From assembly GCF_003330725.1 (NCBI RefSeq), contig NZ_CP030840.1, positions 992,001-1,056,000 on the forward strand: a stretch of DNA of 64,000 bases, written 5' to 3'. A model generated the notes under the pieces. It did no database searches. It was not told where the DNA came from and worked only from the letters and a program-made list of their open reading frames with translations. The position numbers and the translations under genes were made by a program. Shown here one piece after another: positions 33,943-43,105 of this stretch (its first letter is position 1; the number at the start of each line of letters is the position of its first letter). Source of the stretch: Acidisarcina polymorpha. GTDB taxonomy: Bacteria; Acidobacteriota; Terriglobia; Terriglobales; Acidobacteriaceae.

Positions 33943-36900
33943 ATGGTTGGCTTGGCAGGCGAAGGACGCCTATACACGAATCCGCCCGCCCGACGTTCCG
34001 ACCCTCAGTGGGTCTCGAGAGTCGCGCAGGCCGCGCGCCTCCTTCACCCTCCCCTGATTCACCATACGGAGCAACTGCCAGTCACCGCCGTTGCGACCTT
34101 ACTTAGCTTTTTCTTCGCCTTTCTTCTGGCTTTTCCACCGGCGTCCGCAGGGCAGCGTTGGCACGCATCAGCGATGAGGGTGCCTCCTCCCCAGAGTGCT
34201 CAACCGCTCGATGACATGGCGCACATGAGCTGGACGCGCCGAGATGGAGCGCCCGCCGACATCGCCGCTCTGGCGCAGACTGAGGACGGATATCTCTGGA
34301 TTGGCTCGCGCCGCGGGCTTTTTCGGTTTGATGGATTGCAGTTTCAGTCTTATCCATTTACCCCAGACGATCCCCAACTACCGGCGTCCGATATCGCGGC
34401 GTTAGCAGCTGATCGCGACGGCGGATTATGGATCGGGTACCGGATGGGCGGTATCACTTACCTGAGCGCAGGGAAAAAGATCGACTATGACCGCGCGAGC
34501 GGTCTGATAAGTGAATCGACAGAGCAGCTCCTATGCCGGCCAGACGGGTCAGTATGGGCAACGGCGGACGGACGGCTGATGCATCTGACCGGGCCGACCT
34601 GGGAGAACTATTCCGCTCGACATGGACTCTCGTCTGAAGGTCTTTACTCGCTCTTCTTCGACCGGGAGGGCAATCTTTGGACGGCCGACAAAGGCCATAT
34701 TTACGAGTTGAAGAAAGGCGAGGATAAATTCTCGCTCATCGATATTCCAAATGGAACAGTGAACCAGTTCCTTCAACTGGAAGACGGCAGTATCTGGATT
34801 AGCGATGCATGGAAAAGTGTAAGACCGCTGCTTGACGCAAAGGGCGCGCATGCGGTGCGTATCCCCGGCGTCCCAGTTATGCTGAACGACAGCCACAATA
34901 ACGTCTGGCTGGCGAATGAGTTTGGTGGACTTACCCGGATCAGGCATCCAGGCACCGATCAGCTTCAGGTGGAGAAGTATGGAGCAGCGAATGGGTTGAC
35001 GGATGGGCAAACTCGGGCCATTCTCCAGGACCGTCAGGGGACTATCTGGGTAGCCACTGCTCGTGGTCTGGACCGTTTCCGCCCATCTCCACTGGTTCAG
35101 TTCCGTGGCGTTCAGCTTGACTATTATCCAGCTCTCTTGGCCGATAGGAACGATGGAATCTGGCTGCACGACATGGATAAGCCGCTCATGCGCCTACGTT
35201 CCGGCAAGCTGACGTTCATCGGCGAAGGTCACGGCAGCAGTTCGCTCTTCCAGGATACTGATGGTTCGGTCTGGATGCTCGATCAGATCACTCATGATTT
35301 CTATCGCTACAAGGAGAGTGGCGGCGCCCCGACCCGAATTCCTTCTCCCGACGTGGCGAAGCAGGTTGAAACCTGGTGTTTGGGGAAGGACCGGCAAGGG
35401 GCGCTCCTTGGTTGCTTTGAAGGTCATGGATTGTGGCGCTACTTTGATGGAGCATGGAACCCTGTGAAGGACCCTGGCTTGCCGCAGGAATCGCCCTTGT
35501 CCCTGGCCAGAGGAGAAGGTGGCCGGCTGTGGCTGGGGTATCCTCACAATCAAATTGCACTAGACGAGGGCCATGGCTACCATGCGTACGGTCGGAAAGA
35601 CGGAGTGGAAGTCACCAGCGTCTTCACCTTTTACGATGCCGGAGGTCTGGTCCTGGCGGGAGGCTCGGACGGCCTGGCGTTTTTCGACGGAAAAAGCTTC
35701 CACTCACTGCACCTTCGGTCGCCCGAGTTGCTTCGCGGCATTTCCGGAATCGTCCGGGACGGGACGGGCGATCTGTGGTTGAACGCGGGTCTTGGGATCG
35801 TTCGACTGCCTTCAGCGGAGTGGAAGAGAGCCATGGAAGATCCCCGTTACGCCATGGATTTTCAGTTGATTAATGATCAGGACGGCTTAATAGGCTCGCC
35901 GACTCAAAGCAAGCCAGCGCCTTCCGCCGTCATCGACAAGACCGGAGTGTTGTGGTTTGCCACCTCAGGGCACCTTGTCGCGATCAACCCTGCCGCTGCC
36001 CGCCAGAGTGGCTCAACGCCAAATCTGCTGTTGCAGGCAATCGTCGTGAACGGCAAAGTACGCAGCTACACCAAAGGCATGCCGATCACCGAAAGTTCCC
36101 TGCGGCTGAAGACGCTCGAATTTGACTACAACGGAGTAGATTTGAACTCGCCGGAGCGGGTCGTCTATCAATACAAGCTGGTGGGGCAGGATAAGGACTG
36201 GCAGGATGTGGGCAGCCGGCGGCAGGCTTACTACACCAATCTCTCTCCAGGAAAATACCAATTTCATGTGCGCGCTGCGACTGGAACAGGGCCATGGAGC
36301 GAGTTGCAAACGCCCCTACGGTTGACGGTCACCCCGGCCTACTATCAAACACGCTGGTTCTTCGCGGTTTGCTTCTTTGTCGTCTTCGGCCTATTGTGGC
36401 TCATCTATCGTGCGCGCCTGGAGTACCTTACCTCTCAAGTGCAAGAGCGTTTAGAGGAAAGGGCCCACGAGCGTATTCGGATCGCCCGGGACCTCCACGA
36501 TACTTTGCTCCAGGGGGTTCAGGGTTTGATGCTGCGGTTTCATTTCGCCACCGAGCAGCTTCCAGCTGAGGAGCCGGTGCGGGCTATTCTCAGGGACGCA
36601 CTGGATCGCGCCGATGTTGTCATTCAGGAAGGCCGCGAAAAAGTGAGGGAGCTCCGTGCTGAAGCAGGATCTCAGGCCGAGTTGGAAACTCACCTGAGGA
36701 AAGCAGCAATCGCTCTCCAGGCGGACGGCATGGCTCGCATCACTGTCCTCGTTACCGGCGAACCAAGGATACTCCACCCCGCTGTCAACGACGAACTCTA
36801 TTCCATTGGGCGCGAGGCGCTGACCAATGCGGTGCGCCATGCAGATGCAACTCAAGTGATCCTGGAGCTCGGGTTTGACGATAGCCAGGTGCGACTGCGG

Positions 36901-37191
36901 TGCCGCGACAACGGCCGCGGCGTGAGCCCGCAAATCGTCGAGGCAGGCTTCAAAGAAGGCCATTGGGGCATCATCGGGATGCGGGAACGGGCGAGAAGCC
37001 TTGGCTGCAAGTTGGAGTTTGCCAGCACGCCAGGCGCCGGAACTGAGGTGCAGGTCTGCGTCTCTGGACGGAGAGCGTATTCCAAAATCGTCAACAACGG
37101 GCGCACCACCTGGCAGATGCGTTTATCGCCGTTCCTGCGCAATTCCGTTCCTCGACGTTTCAGCCGTATTCGCAGACCATCCGAGTCCTGA
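33943..37191 (+). CDS. Two-component propeller sensor kinase (Reg_prop, Y_Y_Y, HisKA_3)
   Basis: A very large sensor of about 1082 aa. There is a membrane/signal helix near residues 45-68, then a long periplasmic region of two-component propeller repeats marked by GYLWIGSRRGLFRFDG, GGLWIGYRMGG, GNLWTADKG and GTIWVATARGLDRF. A Y_Y_Y domain follows (FDYNGVDLNSPERVVYQYKL, YYTNLSPGKYQFHV), then a transmembrane helix (FFAVCFFVVFGLLWLIY). The cytoplasmic kinase is NarX-like: RIRIARDLHDTLLQGVQ with the phosphorylated His, then an ATPase domain (REALTNAVRHA, DNGRGVSP, GIIGMRERA). The ATG at 33943 has AAGGGGAA upstream. It pairs with the preceding NarL-type regulator. Such sensors often respond to carbohydrates, which is only a hint here. 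Confidence 0.93.
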   Translation: MVGLAGEGRLYTNPPARRSDPQWVSRVAQAARLLHPPLIHHTEQLPVTAVATLLSFFFAFLLAFPPASAGQRWHASAMRVPPPQSAQPLDDMAHMSWTRRDGAPADIAALAQTEDGYLWIGSRRGLFRFDGLQFQSYPFTPDDPQLPASDIAALAADRDGGLWIGYRMGGITYLSAGKKIDYDRASGLISESTEQLLCRPDGSVWATADGRLMHLTGPTWENYSARHGLSSEGLYSLFFDREGNLWTADKGHIYELKKGEDKFSLIDIPNGTVNQFLQLEDGSIWISDAWKSVRPLLDAKGAHAVRIPGVPVMLNDSHNNVWLANEFGGLTRIRHPGTDQLQVEKYGAANGLTDGQTRAILQDRQGTIWVATARGLDRFRPSPLVQFRGVQLDYYPALLADRNDGIWLHDMDKPLMRLRSGKLTFIGEGHGSSSLFQDTDGSVWMLDQITHDFYRYKESGGAPTRIPSPDVAKQVETWCLGKDRQGALLGCFEGHGLWRYFDGAWNPVKDPGLPQESPLSLARGEGGRLWLGYPHNQIALDEGHGYHAYGRKDGVEVTSVFTFYDAGGLVLAGGSDGLAFFDGKSFHSLHLRSPELLRGISGIVRDGTGDLWLNAGLGIVRLPSAEWKRAMEDPRYAMDFQLINDQDGLIGSPTQSKPAPSAVIDKTGVLWFATSGHLVAINPAAARQSGSTPNLLLQAIVVNGKVRSYTKGMPITESSLRLKTLEFDYNGVDLNSPERVVYQYKLVGQDKDWQDVGSRRQAYYTNLSPGKYQFHVRAATGTGPWSELQTPLRLTVTPAYYQTRWFFAVCFFVVFGLLWLIYRARLEYLTSQVQERLEERAHERIRIARDLHDTLLQGVQGLMLRFHFATEQLPAEEPVRAILRDALDRADVVIQEGREKVRELRAEAGSQAELETHLRKAAIALQADGMARITVLVTGEPRILHPAVNDELYSIGREALTNAVRHADATQVILELGFDDSQVRLRCRDNGRGVSPQIVEAGFKEGHWGIIGMRERARSLGCKLEFASTPGAGTEVQVCVSGRRAYSKIVNNGRTTWQMRLSPFLRNSVPRRFSRIRRPSES

Positions 37192-37286
37192 CCATCTTTA
37201 AACAATGGATTACCGCCAGGAAGGGCCGCTTCGATCGGCTTCGGGGCAGTGTTTTCCACCTGAAACCCCTATACTGAAGATCAGTC

Positions 37287-38552
37287 ATGCCCGAATTTCT
37301 TCCTGTGAACGATCAGCTCGACCTGCTTCAAAAGGGAGCGGCTGAGATCATCCGCCTCTCCGATCTTCGCGAGCGCCTCGAGGCCTCGCGCCTCTCCGGC
37401 AAGCCGTTGCGCGTCAAGGCGGGATTTGACCCGACTGCGCCGGACCTGCACTTAGGCCACACCGTTCTGATTCGTAAGTTGAAACATTTTCAGGACCTCG
37501 GCCACACCGTGATCTTCCTCATCGGGGACTTCACCGGCCTGATTGGCGATCCTACCGGGCGCAACGTTACTCGCAAGCCGCTCTCGCACGAAGAAATTCT
37601 GCGCAACGCGGAGACCTATAAACAGCAGGTCTTCAAGATTCTTGATCCCGCCAAGACGGTCATCGATTTCAACTCCAAATGGCTGGCAACGCTGGGCTTT
37701 GAAGGCATCATCCGGCTGGCGGCAAAGTTCACGGTTTCGCAGATGCTCGAGCGCGACGACTTTCACAAGCGCTTTCAGGAGGAGAAGCCGATCTCCCTGC
37801 ACGAACTGCTCTACCCTCTCGCCCAGGGCTACGACTCAGTGGCGCTTGAGGCCGATGTCGAACTTGGCGGCACGGACCAGAAGTTCAACCTGCTTATGGG
37901 CCGCGAGCTGCAGCGTCACTACAATCAGCTCTCGCAGATCATTCTGATGACTCCGATTTTAGAAGGTTTGGACGGCGTCCAGAAGATGTCGAAATCGCTC
38001 GGCAACGCGATCGCCATCAACGATGCGCCAGGAGAGATGTATGGCAAACTGATGTCGATCTCGGACACGTTGATGTGGAGTTATTGGACGCTCCTCACCG
38101 ACCTGCGCCAATCGGAGATCGAGCAGATGCAGGCAGATGTCGCCTCCGGTGAGTTGCACCCGATGGATGCAAAGAAGCGTCTGGCGGAGATGATTACTGC
38201 AGGGTTTCACGGCGATGAGGCTGTGAGCCTTGCTGGAGAGAATTGGGCCAGGCAGTTTCAGCAGAAAGAAATGCCTGAAGACTTGGAGGAAGTGCACGTA
38301 AGCTATGCCGATCTGGTCGGACCATCGAGCGCTCCAAGCTTGCCGGGTTCACCAAGTTTGCACATACGGGTGCCGAAGCTGCTGGTGAAACTTGGACTCG
38401 CAGCGTCGGGTGCAGAGGCCTCGCGTAAACTAGCGGAGAATGCAGTGAAGATCGATGGCGGAGTGCTCACCAATGCGCTCCTCCCGATCACCACCCCGGC
38501 GCGGCTTACCGTTCGAGTCGGAAAACGATCTAAACTCGCGATTGTTACGTAA
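37287..38552 (+). CDS. tyrS: Tyrosyl-tRNA synthetase
   Basis: Class I aminoacyl-tRNA synthetase charging tRNA-Tyr (421 aa). Signature motifs are HLGH in [15 protein letters not shown] and KMSKS in [12 protein letters not shown]. The tyrosine site is seen in [23 protein letters not shown]-terminal S4-like RNA-binding domain follows ([21 protein letters not shown], then [10 protein letters not shown]). A short Pro/Ser-rich linker ([13 protein letters not shown]) precedes the S4 domain. The length and the DPT motif fit the TyrZ-like bacterial branch. The stop codon abuts the stop of the convergent next gene with no base between. Essential translation enzyme in the cytoplasm. Confidence 0.96.
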   Translation: MPEFLPVNDQLDLLQKGAAEIIRLSDLRERLEASRLSGKPLRVKAGFDPTAPDLHLGHTVLIRKLKHFQDLGHTVIFLIGDFTGLIGDPTGRNVTRKPLSHEEILRNAETYKQQVFKILDPAKTVIDFNSKWLATLGFEGIIRLAAKFTVSQMLERDDFHKRFQEEKPISLHELLYPLAQGYDSVALEADVELGGTDQKFNLLMGRELQRHYNQLSQIILMTPILEGLDGVQKMSKSLGNAIAINDAPGEMYGKLMSISDTLMWSYWTLLTDLRQSEIEQMQADVASGELHPMDAKKRLAEMITAGFHGDEAVSLAGENWARQFQQKEMPEDLEEVHVSYADLVGPSSAPSLPGSPSLHIRVPKLLVKLGLAASGAEASRKLAENAVKIDGGVLTNALLPITTPARLTVRVGKRSKLAIVT

Positions 38553-39269
38553 TCAGGGATCTTCACCGTTCTCATCCCCATCCTCAACCAGCACTGCCGA
38601 CAATCCCACCAAGCTGTAGCTCACAGGAGCGCCTGCTTTGGTAGGGGTGAAGGTCACCTGAAGCGGTTCCCGCTGCCAGCTGGCTGGGGAGCAGGCAGGA
38701 GTGGGGTGGTCGCCCAAATCCCAAGTGGCAATCTTCTTCATCAGCAGCGGCTTTTTGGCGGCGACCTGGGCAACGACCGCATAAAGCTGCTTGCCGCCTC
38801 CGGAGAGGCCACAGTAGGCGGCGTAGTCGCGAAACCAGGCTATGTTCGAAACCGTGGGGTCAAAATCGGGTAAATGCAGGGCGGTAACTTTGCCGTTGGT
38901 GCGGTCGATGAGCAGCCAAGGGCCGCGCTGCCAGACCCAGTGTTCGCTCTTATCGGTCGGCAGGGCGTCATTGAGCCGCAGCGCCCGGCGAACGGCGACG
39001 CTGCGATCGGTGACGTCGTGGGCTTCCCCGGTAGTCCACTCTTTCACCTTTTCGTCAATCAACAAGGGACGTATCTTAAGCTCTTTTTCCTCACCGTTGT
39101 TACCTGCCGGGTCCCCAGCGACAGAGTAGGGCACCCGCTTGCCGCCGCCAAAGCTGACGGTGTGGACCTTTGGTTTTGCCGCTGCGAAAGTAAAGGGCAG
39201 GAATGCTGTGACGGCAAGCAGCCACAACGCCGCACCGGCGGTCCTAATCCTCAACTTTGCGGGGTTCAT
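38553..39269 (-). CDS. Exported hypothetical protein
   Basis: A 238-aa protein beginning MNPAKLRIRTAGAALWLLAV with a signal peptide cleaved near FAAAKP. The mature part has VHTVSFGGGKRVPYSVAGDP, WTTGEAHDVTDRSVAVRRALRL and HWVWQRGPWLLIDRTNGKVTALHLPDFDPTVSNIAWFRDYAAYCG, a beta-rich pattern that could be one blade-type domain with the WLLIDR motif repeated only once. The C-terminus is acidic (VLVEDGDENGEDP). No cofactor or catalytic motif is seen. It is probably periplasmic. I do not recognise a named family. It is convergent with tyrS. Confidence 0.7.
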   Translation of the reverse strand: MNPAKLRIRTAGAALWLLAVTAFLPFTFAAAKPKVHTVSFGGGKRVPYSVAGDPAGNNGEEKELKIRPLLIDEKVKEWTTGEAHDVTDRSVAVRRALRLNDALPTDKSEHWVWQRGPWLLIDRTNGKVTALHLPDFDPTVSNIAWFRDYAAYCGLSGGGKQLYAVVAQVAAKKPLLMKKIATWDLGDHPTPACSPASWQREPLQVTFTPTKAGAPVSYSLVGLSAVLVEDGDENGEDP

Positions 39270-39437
39270 GGCTGCAAGCTTAGGCGGATGATAGCGAGAG
39301 GCGCAAGCCGGTAAATCCCTAACGGCGATTGGCTGCCCATTTCGGAACTTGGCAGCGATCACGCCCGATTTGAGCCTGGGTCTTACAATTCAGCAAGACC
39401 ATTTGGAGAAAGTTGAGCGATCGGTCCTCCATTCAAG

Positions 39438-40313
39438 ATGCCAGTCAGGATTTCTGTTCCAATCGTCGCGTTCAACGAAGCGGCTAACCTGCGCAGAACG
39501 CTTGAGAGCGTCGCCTGGGCAGATGAGATTGTGGTGCTCGACTCCGGCTCATCGGACGAGACCGTGGCCATCGCGCAGGAGTTTGGCGCCCGCGTCTTTG
39601 TCGAGCCCTGGCGCGGCTATGGGCCGGGGGTGAATTCGGCGATCGATAAATGCACCGGCGACTGGATTTTCACGCTCGACGCGGACGAGGTCGCGACTCC
39701 GGAACTGAGCGCGGAGATCCAGACGCTGTTAAATCACTCCGGAAATGGAGTGGTGTCCCAGCCAATCAGGACGGCTGACCAGTCGTCGAGGCTTCGGCAC
39801 TCAGAACCCCAGTACGACGCCTACTGGATTCCCCGGCTCAATCTCATCCTGGGACGATGGATGTGGCATGGCGGCGTCTATCCTGACCCCAAGCTGCGCC
39901 TCTTTCGCCGTGGGACGGCGCGGCTGCGGGAAGATACCGAGCCCCATGCGACTCCGAAATGGGATGGACCCGCAGGTCGGCTCAAGTCTCACATGCTGCA
40001 CTACGCCTATCCGAACCTCGCCATGTATCTCGAGCATATGGATCGCTACAGCACGGCCAGCGTCCCGCTCATGCTTCGAAGAGGCAAGACCAGTCAGAGC
40101 CTTCCCGAGTTCGTGCTGAACATGTTCTTAAATCCGCTGGCAACGTTTCTCTACAACTACGTCTTTCGCCTCGGTTTCCTGGATGGACGTGAGGGATTTC
40201 TCTTCCACTTGAACCACTCGGTTTATGTGAACTGGAAATATGTAAAAGCGTGGCAAGCAGCGAAACAAATCGCCATAGATGCTGCTGAACCATCCAGCAC
40301 AATTCAAGGTTGA
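39438..40313 (+). CDS. Family 2 glycosyltransferase (WaaE/KdtX-like)
   Basis: A 291-aa GT-A fold glycosyltransferase. The N-terminus ISVPIVAFNEAANLRRTLES and DEIVVLDSGSSDETV form the nucleotide-sugar site; DWIFTLDADEVAT gives the DxD metal site. A KLRLFRRGTARL segment and a helical C-terminus (FVLNMFLNPLATFLYNYVFR) match the lipopolysaccharide core WaaE-like group. It acts at the inner membrane on a lipid-linked or LPS acceptor. Its end overlaps by ten bases with the end of the convergent GT1-like gene. Donor and acceptor are not determinable from sequence. Confidence 0.88.
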   Translation: MPVRISVPIVAFNEAANLRRTLESVAWADEIVVLDSGSSDETVAIAQEFGARVFVEPWRGYGPGVNSAIDKCTGDWIFTLDADEVATPELSAEIQTLLNHSGNGVVSQPIRTADQSSRLRHSEPQYDAYWIPRLNLILGRWMWHGGVYPDPKLRLFRRGTARLREDTEPHATPKWDGPAGRLKSHMLHYAYPNLAMYLEHMDRYSTASVPLMLRRGKTSQSLPEFVLNMFLNPLATFLYNYVFRLGFLDGREGFLFHLNHSVYVNWKYVKAWQAAKQIAIDAAEPSSTIQG

Positions 40314-41611
40314 CTTGCTTGAAAGGACCTAGCTGGCTTGATGCTCGAGGCGAGCGCCTCGAGAGCGTCTGCTGCCGCATGGACGCCATTTTCCTTCTGC
40401 AATTGAAGACCGAGGGCGGCGGCGCGTTCACGGTACTTGGGTTCGGCGAGCATGTCGCGAATGAGATTCGCCGCTGCCTCGGCCTGGTACCGGTGACGCT
40501 GGATGACCTTGGCAACTCCGAGGCGGCGAACGCGGCGGGCATTGTCCGGTTGGTCGTGGCTGTAGGGCATAAGCAGCATCGGCTTGCCGGCGCGGAGGGC
40601 CTGGGCGGTGGTGCCGACCCCACCCTGGTGGATGATCAGCGAGGCGCGTGGAAAGAGCCGGGAATAGGGAGCATATTGCGTAACGCAGATGCTATCGGGA
40701 ACTTTATGGTGTGGCAGATTGCGGGCATCGTTCCCCACCAGCAGGACCGCACGCTGATTGAGCTTTTCGGCGGCGAGAGCGCTTTGCTCGTAGAAATCTC
40801 CCGCGTCGAGCACCGCCGCCGATCCAAGGGTGAAAACCAGCGGTGGTGGACCGGCCTGGAGGAATGCTTCAAGTTCCGGAGCGAGGTCCACTTTGCCGGC
40901 GTCCCCATCGTAGTAGACAAATCCGCAGGTGCGAGTACAGGAGGGCCAATCAGGTTGAGGCTCTCCGAGTACCGATGAGAAGAGCGCGAGTACGAGCTGC
41001 GAGGAAAACTTGGCATCGAAGATGGGATCGCTGCCTGGAGACAGGCCAAGTTGCTCGCGCAGTTCATAGACCGGTTCTGACCACTCCCGTGTCACATATC
41101 GTGCAAACCGCGCGATGAGGTGGCCCATTCCAGGCACGAGCGCCTGCATCTTCGCAAGGGTAGGGTACGGCGGCAGCACTGGCGGGTCGTAGGCGGAGAA
41201 GAAAGAAAATGGAGCCAGCACATAACTGGCCCAGGGAATTCGGGTCATCTCGGCAACGATTGGGCCTGCGTAGGCAAGCTCGCCGCTAACCAGCAGGTCT
41301 GCGCCGCCATCGGCCATAACGGCAGCCATCAGGTCTTCATAGCTTTGCCGGATCGCCGGGAAGAGGAACTCACGCAGGCCGCGCTCGGTTCCCTTCTTGA
41401 TGTCGTAGATCATAGCGACAAGGCGGCTATCGTGCGGATCCTGATCGGGACGGATTCGGTGGAAGCCGATGCCCAGCGGCTCGATCTTCGAGCGAAACAT
41501 CTCGGGCACGGCCAGCACCGGATCATGCCCGCGGGAGCGCATCTCTAGGGCCAGCGCAATCAGCGGATTCACATCGCCGAAGGTGCCAAAAGTGGTGAAA
41601 ACAATCCGCAT
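40304..41611 (-). CDS. GT1-type (UGT-like) glycosyltransferase
   Basis: A 435-aa GT-B glycosyltransferase. The N-terminal acceptor domain has RIVFTTFGTFGDVNPLIALA. The C-terminal donor domain has VFTLGSAAVLDAGDFY and the UGT signature region FPRASLIIHQGGVGTTAQAL, then GKPMLLMPYSHDQPDNARR. It resembles the macrolide/rhamnosyl/sterol transferase group. There is no signal peptide. It stands alone on the minus strand; a perfect palindrome lies about 60 bases upstream of the start and may be an operator. Small lipophilic acceptors such as lipids or xenobiotics are typical of the family, but the substrate here is unknown. Confidence 0.9.
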   Translation of the reverse strand: MRIVFTTFGTFGDVNPLIALALEMRSRGHDPVLAVPEMFRSKIEPLGIGFHRIRPDQDPHDSRLVAMIYDIKKGTERGLREFLFPAIRQSYEDLMAAVMADGGADLLVSGELAYAGPIVAEMTRIPWASYVLAPFSFFSAYDPPVLPPYPTLAKMQALVPGMGHLIARFARYVTREWSEPVYELREQLGLSPGSDPIFDAKFSSQLVLALFSSVLGEPQPDWPSCTRTCGFVYYDGDAGKVDLAPELEAFLQAGPPPLVFTLGSAAVLDAGDFYEQSALAAEKLNQRAVLLVGNDARNLPHHKVPDSICVTQYAPYSRLFPRASLIIHQGGVGTTAQALRAGKPMLLMPYSHDQPDNARRVRRLGVAKVIQRHRYQAEAAANLIRDMLAEPKYRERAAALGLQLQKENGVHAAADALEALASSIKPARSFQASQP

Positions 41612-41671
41612 CCGGGTGGTGGAGTCTCCACTATGACGGTAGCGTATGGCTCCATCGACGCAAAGCTTGTT

Positions 41672-41693
41672 GATCGAATGTTCACATTCGATC
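41672..41693. promoter_or_regulatory. Perfect palindrome upstream of the GT1-like gene
   Basis: GATCGAATGT-TC-ACATTCGATC, ten exact pairs around two bases, lies 60 bases before the glycosyltransferase ATG. The shape suits a dimeric repressor site. It could also act as a weak terminator for the LacI-type gene, whose 3' end is 160 bases away, but there is no T tract. Confidence 0.5.
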
Positions 41694-41853
41694 GTTGGTC
41701 GTTTCGGCTCACTTCCATGCGATCAGTTTAGGCATGGGAGCTTCTCCCGGGCGAGTCGCACCCGCCTCGAGATGCACGCAAGCGCTTGGCGATCTTCAAT
41801 CGCCGCAGTTCTAGCGGGCAGAAACAAAGAAGTCAGCGATCTGTGACGTAGAG

Positions 41854-42888
41854 TCACGAGCCAGGCAGGACCTTCGTCGTTCGGAGCCTGCAACCACACG
41901 AGCGACGAATCACCAGTTGTACGGGAAGCATGATCTCCTTGCCGCGCTCCGGCGGTCTTGGCAGCAGGAGATTCTCGAAGAGAGCATTGGCCGCAACCCT
42001 GCCTACGTCATAGGAGGGCTGCCGGACGACGGTCAGTGTCGGATGCAGGATCTCTGCCAGTTCGAAATCGTCGAAGCCGGCAATCGCAACGTCGCCCGGA
42101 ATCGAGATTCCAATTTCATTCAATGCCAGCAACGCCTGCCGCATCGTCAGATTGTTCGAGCAGAAAATTGCAGTCGGGGGGTTCGGCCGGCCAAGCAGCT
42201 TTGACAATGTCTGCGCGATCGATTCGTTACCGGAGCAGTCGATGTAGGGTTCAGCTTTGAGTTTTGCCCCGCTCAATGCCTGCCGGTAGCCTTCATAACG
42301 CATCTTCATCGTGTACAAGTCACGTCTCAATCCGAGACAGGCGATACGAGTATGGCCATGGCCGACCAGGTGATCGACCGCTAATTTGGCTCCCATTTGG
42401 TTCTGCACCAGGACTGAATCGAACCGCGCATCGGGGGCCGGCCGGTCGAGCGTCACGATCCGGCAGTTCTGAAATTCGCGCTTGTGGAGATACGACTCCT
42501 TCTGCATCGCTGGAATGATTACCATCCCCTCGACAAGACGCCGCAGCATCTGCGAAGCTTCGCGCTCCTCGATCGCCGGATCTTCTGTAGAGGTCGTGAC
42601 CAGGACAGAATAGCCATGCTCTTTCGCCACCGTGGCAATGGCATGTGCGCAGGTCGCAAAAAAAGGATCGTAGAGATAAGGGACGATGACGCCGATGGTC
42701 CTGGTCTTGACGCCGCGGAGCGCTCGGGCTACTTCGTTCGGCTGGTAGTTCAGGCGTGCGATGGCCTTGTGGATTCGCTTCGCAGTGGATTCAGAGACAG
42801 TAACGGACCCGCTCAACAGACGAGATACGGTCATTGTGCCAACGCCCGCGAGCTTCGCCACGTCGGCCATCGTCGCATTCCGCTGCAT
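41854..42888 (-). CDS. LacI-family transcriptional regulator
   Basis: A 344-aa repressor-type protein. The N-terminal LacI HTH reads ATMADVAKLAGVGTMTVSRLL, then NYQPNEVARALRG as hinge helix. The periplasmic-binding-protein-like effector domain runs from TIGVIVPYLYDPFF to the end, with VILDRP-like and IAGFDDFELAEILHPTLT motifs. The tail is unusual in having CGCRLRT. It is divergent from a GH5 glycosidase gene, and the 217-base gap between them contains two LacI-like operators. I infer that it controls that glycosidase and itself in response to a sugar. Confidence 0.92.
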   Translation of the reverse strand: MQRNATMADVAKLAGVGTMTVSRLLSGSVTVSESTAKRIHKAIARLNYQPNEVARALRGVKTRTIGVIVPYLYDPFFATCAHAIATVAKEHGYSVLVTTSTEDPAIEEREASQMLRRLVEGMVIIPAMQKESYLHKREFQNCRIVTLDRPAPDARFDSVLVQNQMGAKLAVDHLVGHGHTRIACLGLRRDLYTMKMRYEGYRQALSGAKLKAEPYIDCSGNESIAQTLSKLLGRPNPPTAIFCSNNLTMRQALLALNEIGISIPGDVAIAGFDDFELAEILHPTLTVVRQPSYDVGRVAANALFENLLLPRPPERGKEIMLPVQLVIRRSCGCRLRTTKVLPGS

Positions 42889-42964
42889 AGAACTCCTAAC
42901 GATTCTTGACTCTCATTCTGGACCGGTATGGAAGACAAACAGTGCGGCGCCTAGATAGTCCAAT

Positions 42965-42978
42965 TGACATCGACATCA
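42965..42978. promoter_or_regulatory. LacI-type operator candidate 1
   Basis: TGACATCGACATCA shows partial dyad symmetry around a central CG (10 of 14 positions match its reverse complement), the hallmark of LacI-family sites. It lies 77 bases upstream of the LacI-type start. Confidence 0.45.
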
Positions 42979-43000
42979 TTGGTCTCTTATAAGCGTTGAG

Positions 43001-43014
43001 TGGTAGCGATATCA
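43001..43014. promoter_or_regulatory. LacI-type operator candidate 2
   Basis: TGGTAGCGATATCA is close to the common LacI-family site TGGTANCGNTANCA with central CG. It is 36 bases (centre to centre) from candidate 1 and about 90 bases before the GH5 start. Confidence 0.6.
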
Positions 43015-43105
43015 TGCTCTTCTTCCGGCGCCATCAATCCCCAAGCCGCAGTCTGCCTGGCTAGAAGATAGAAGTAGACACACTATAAACAGTTTAGGAG
43101 ACACC

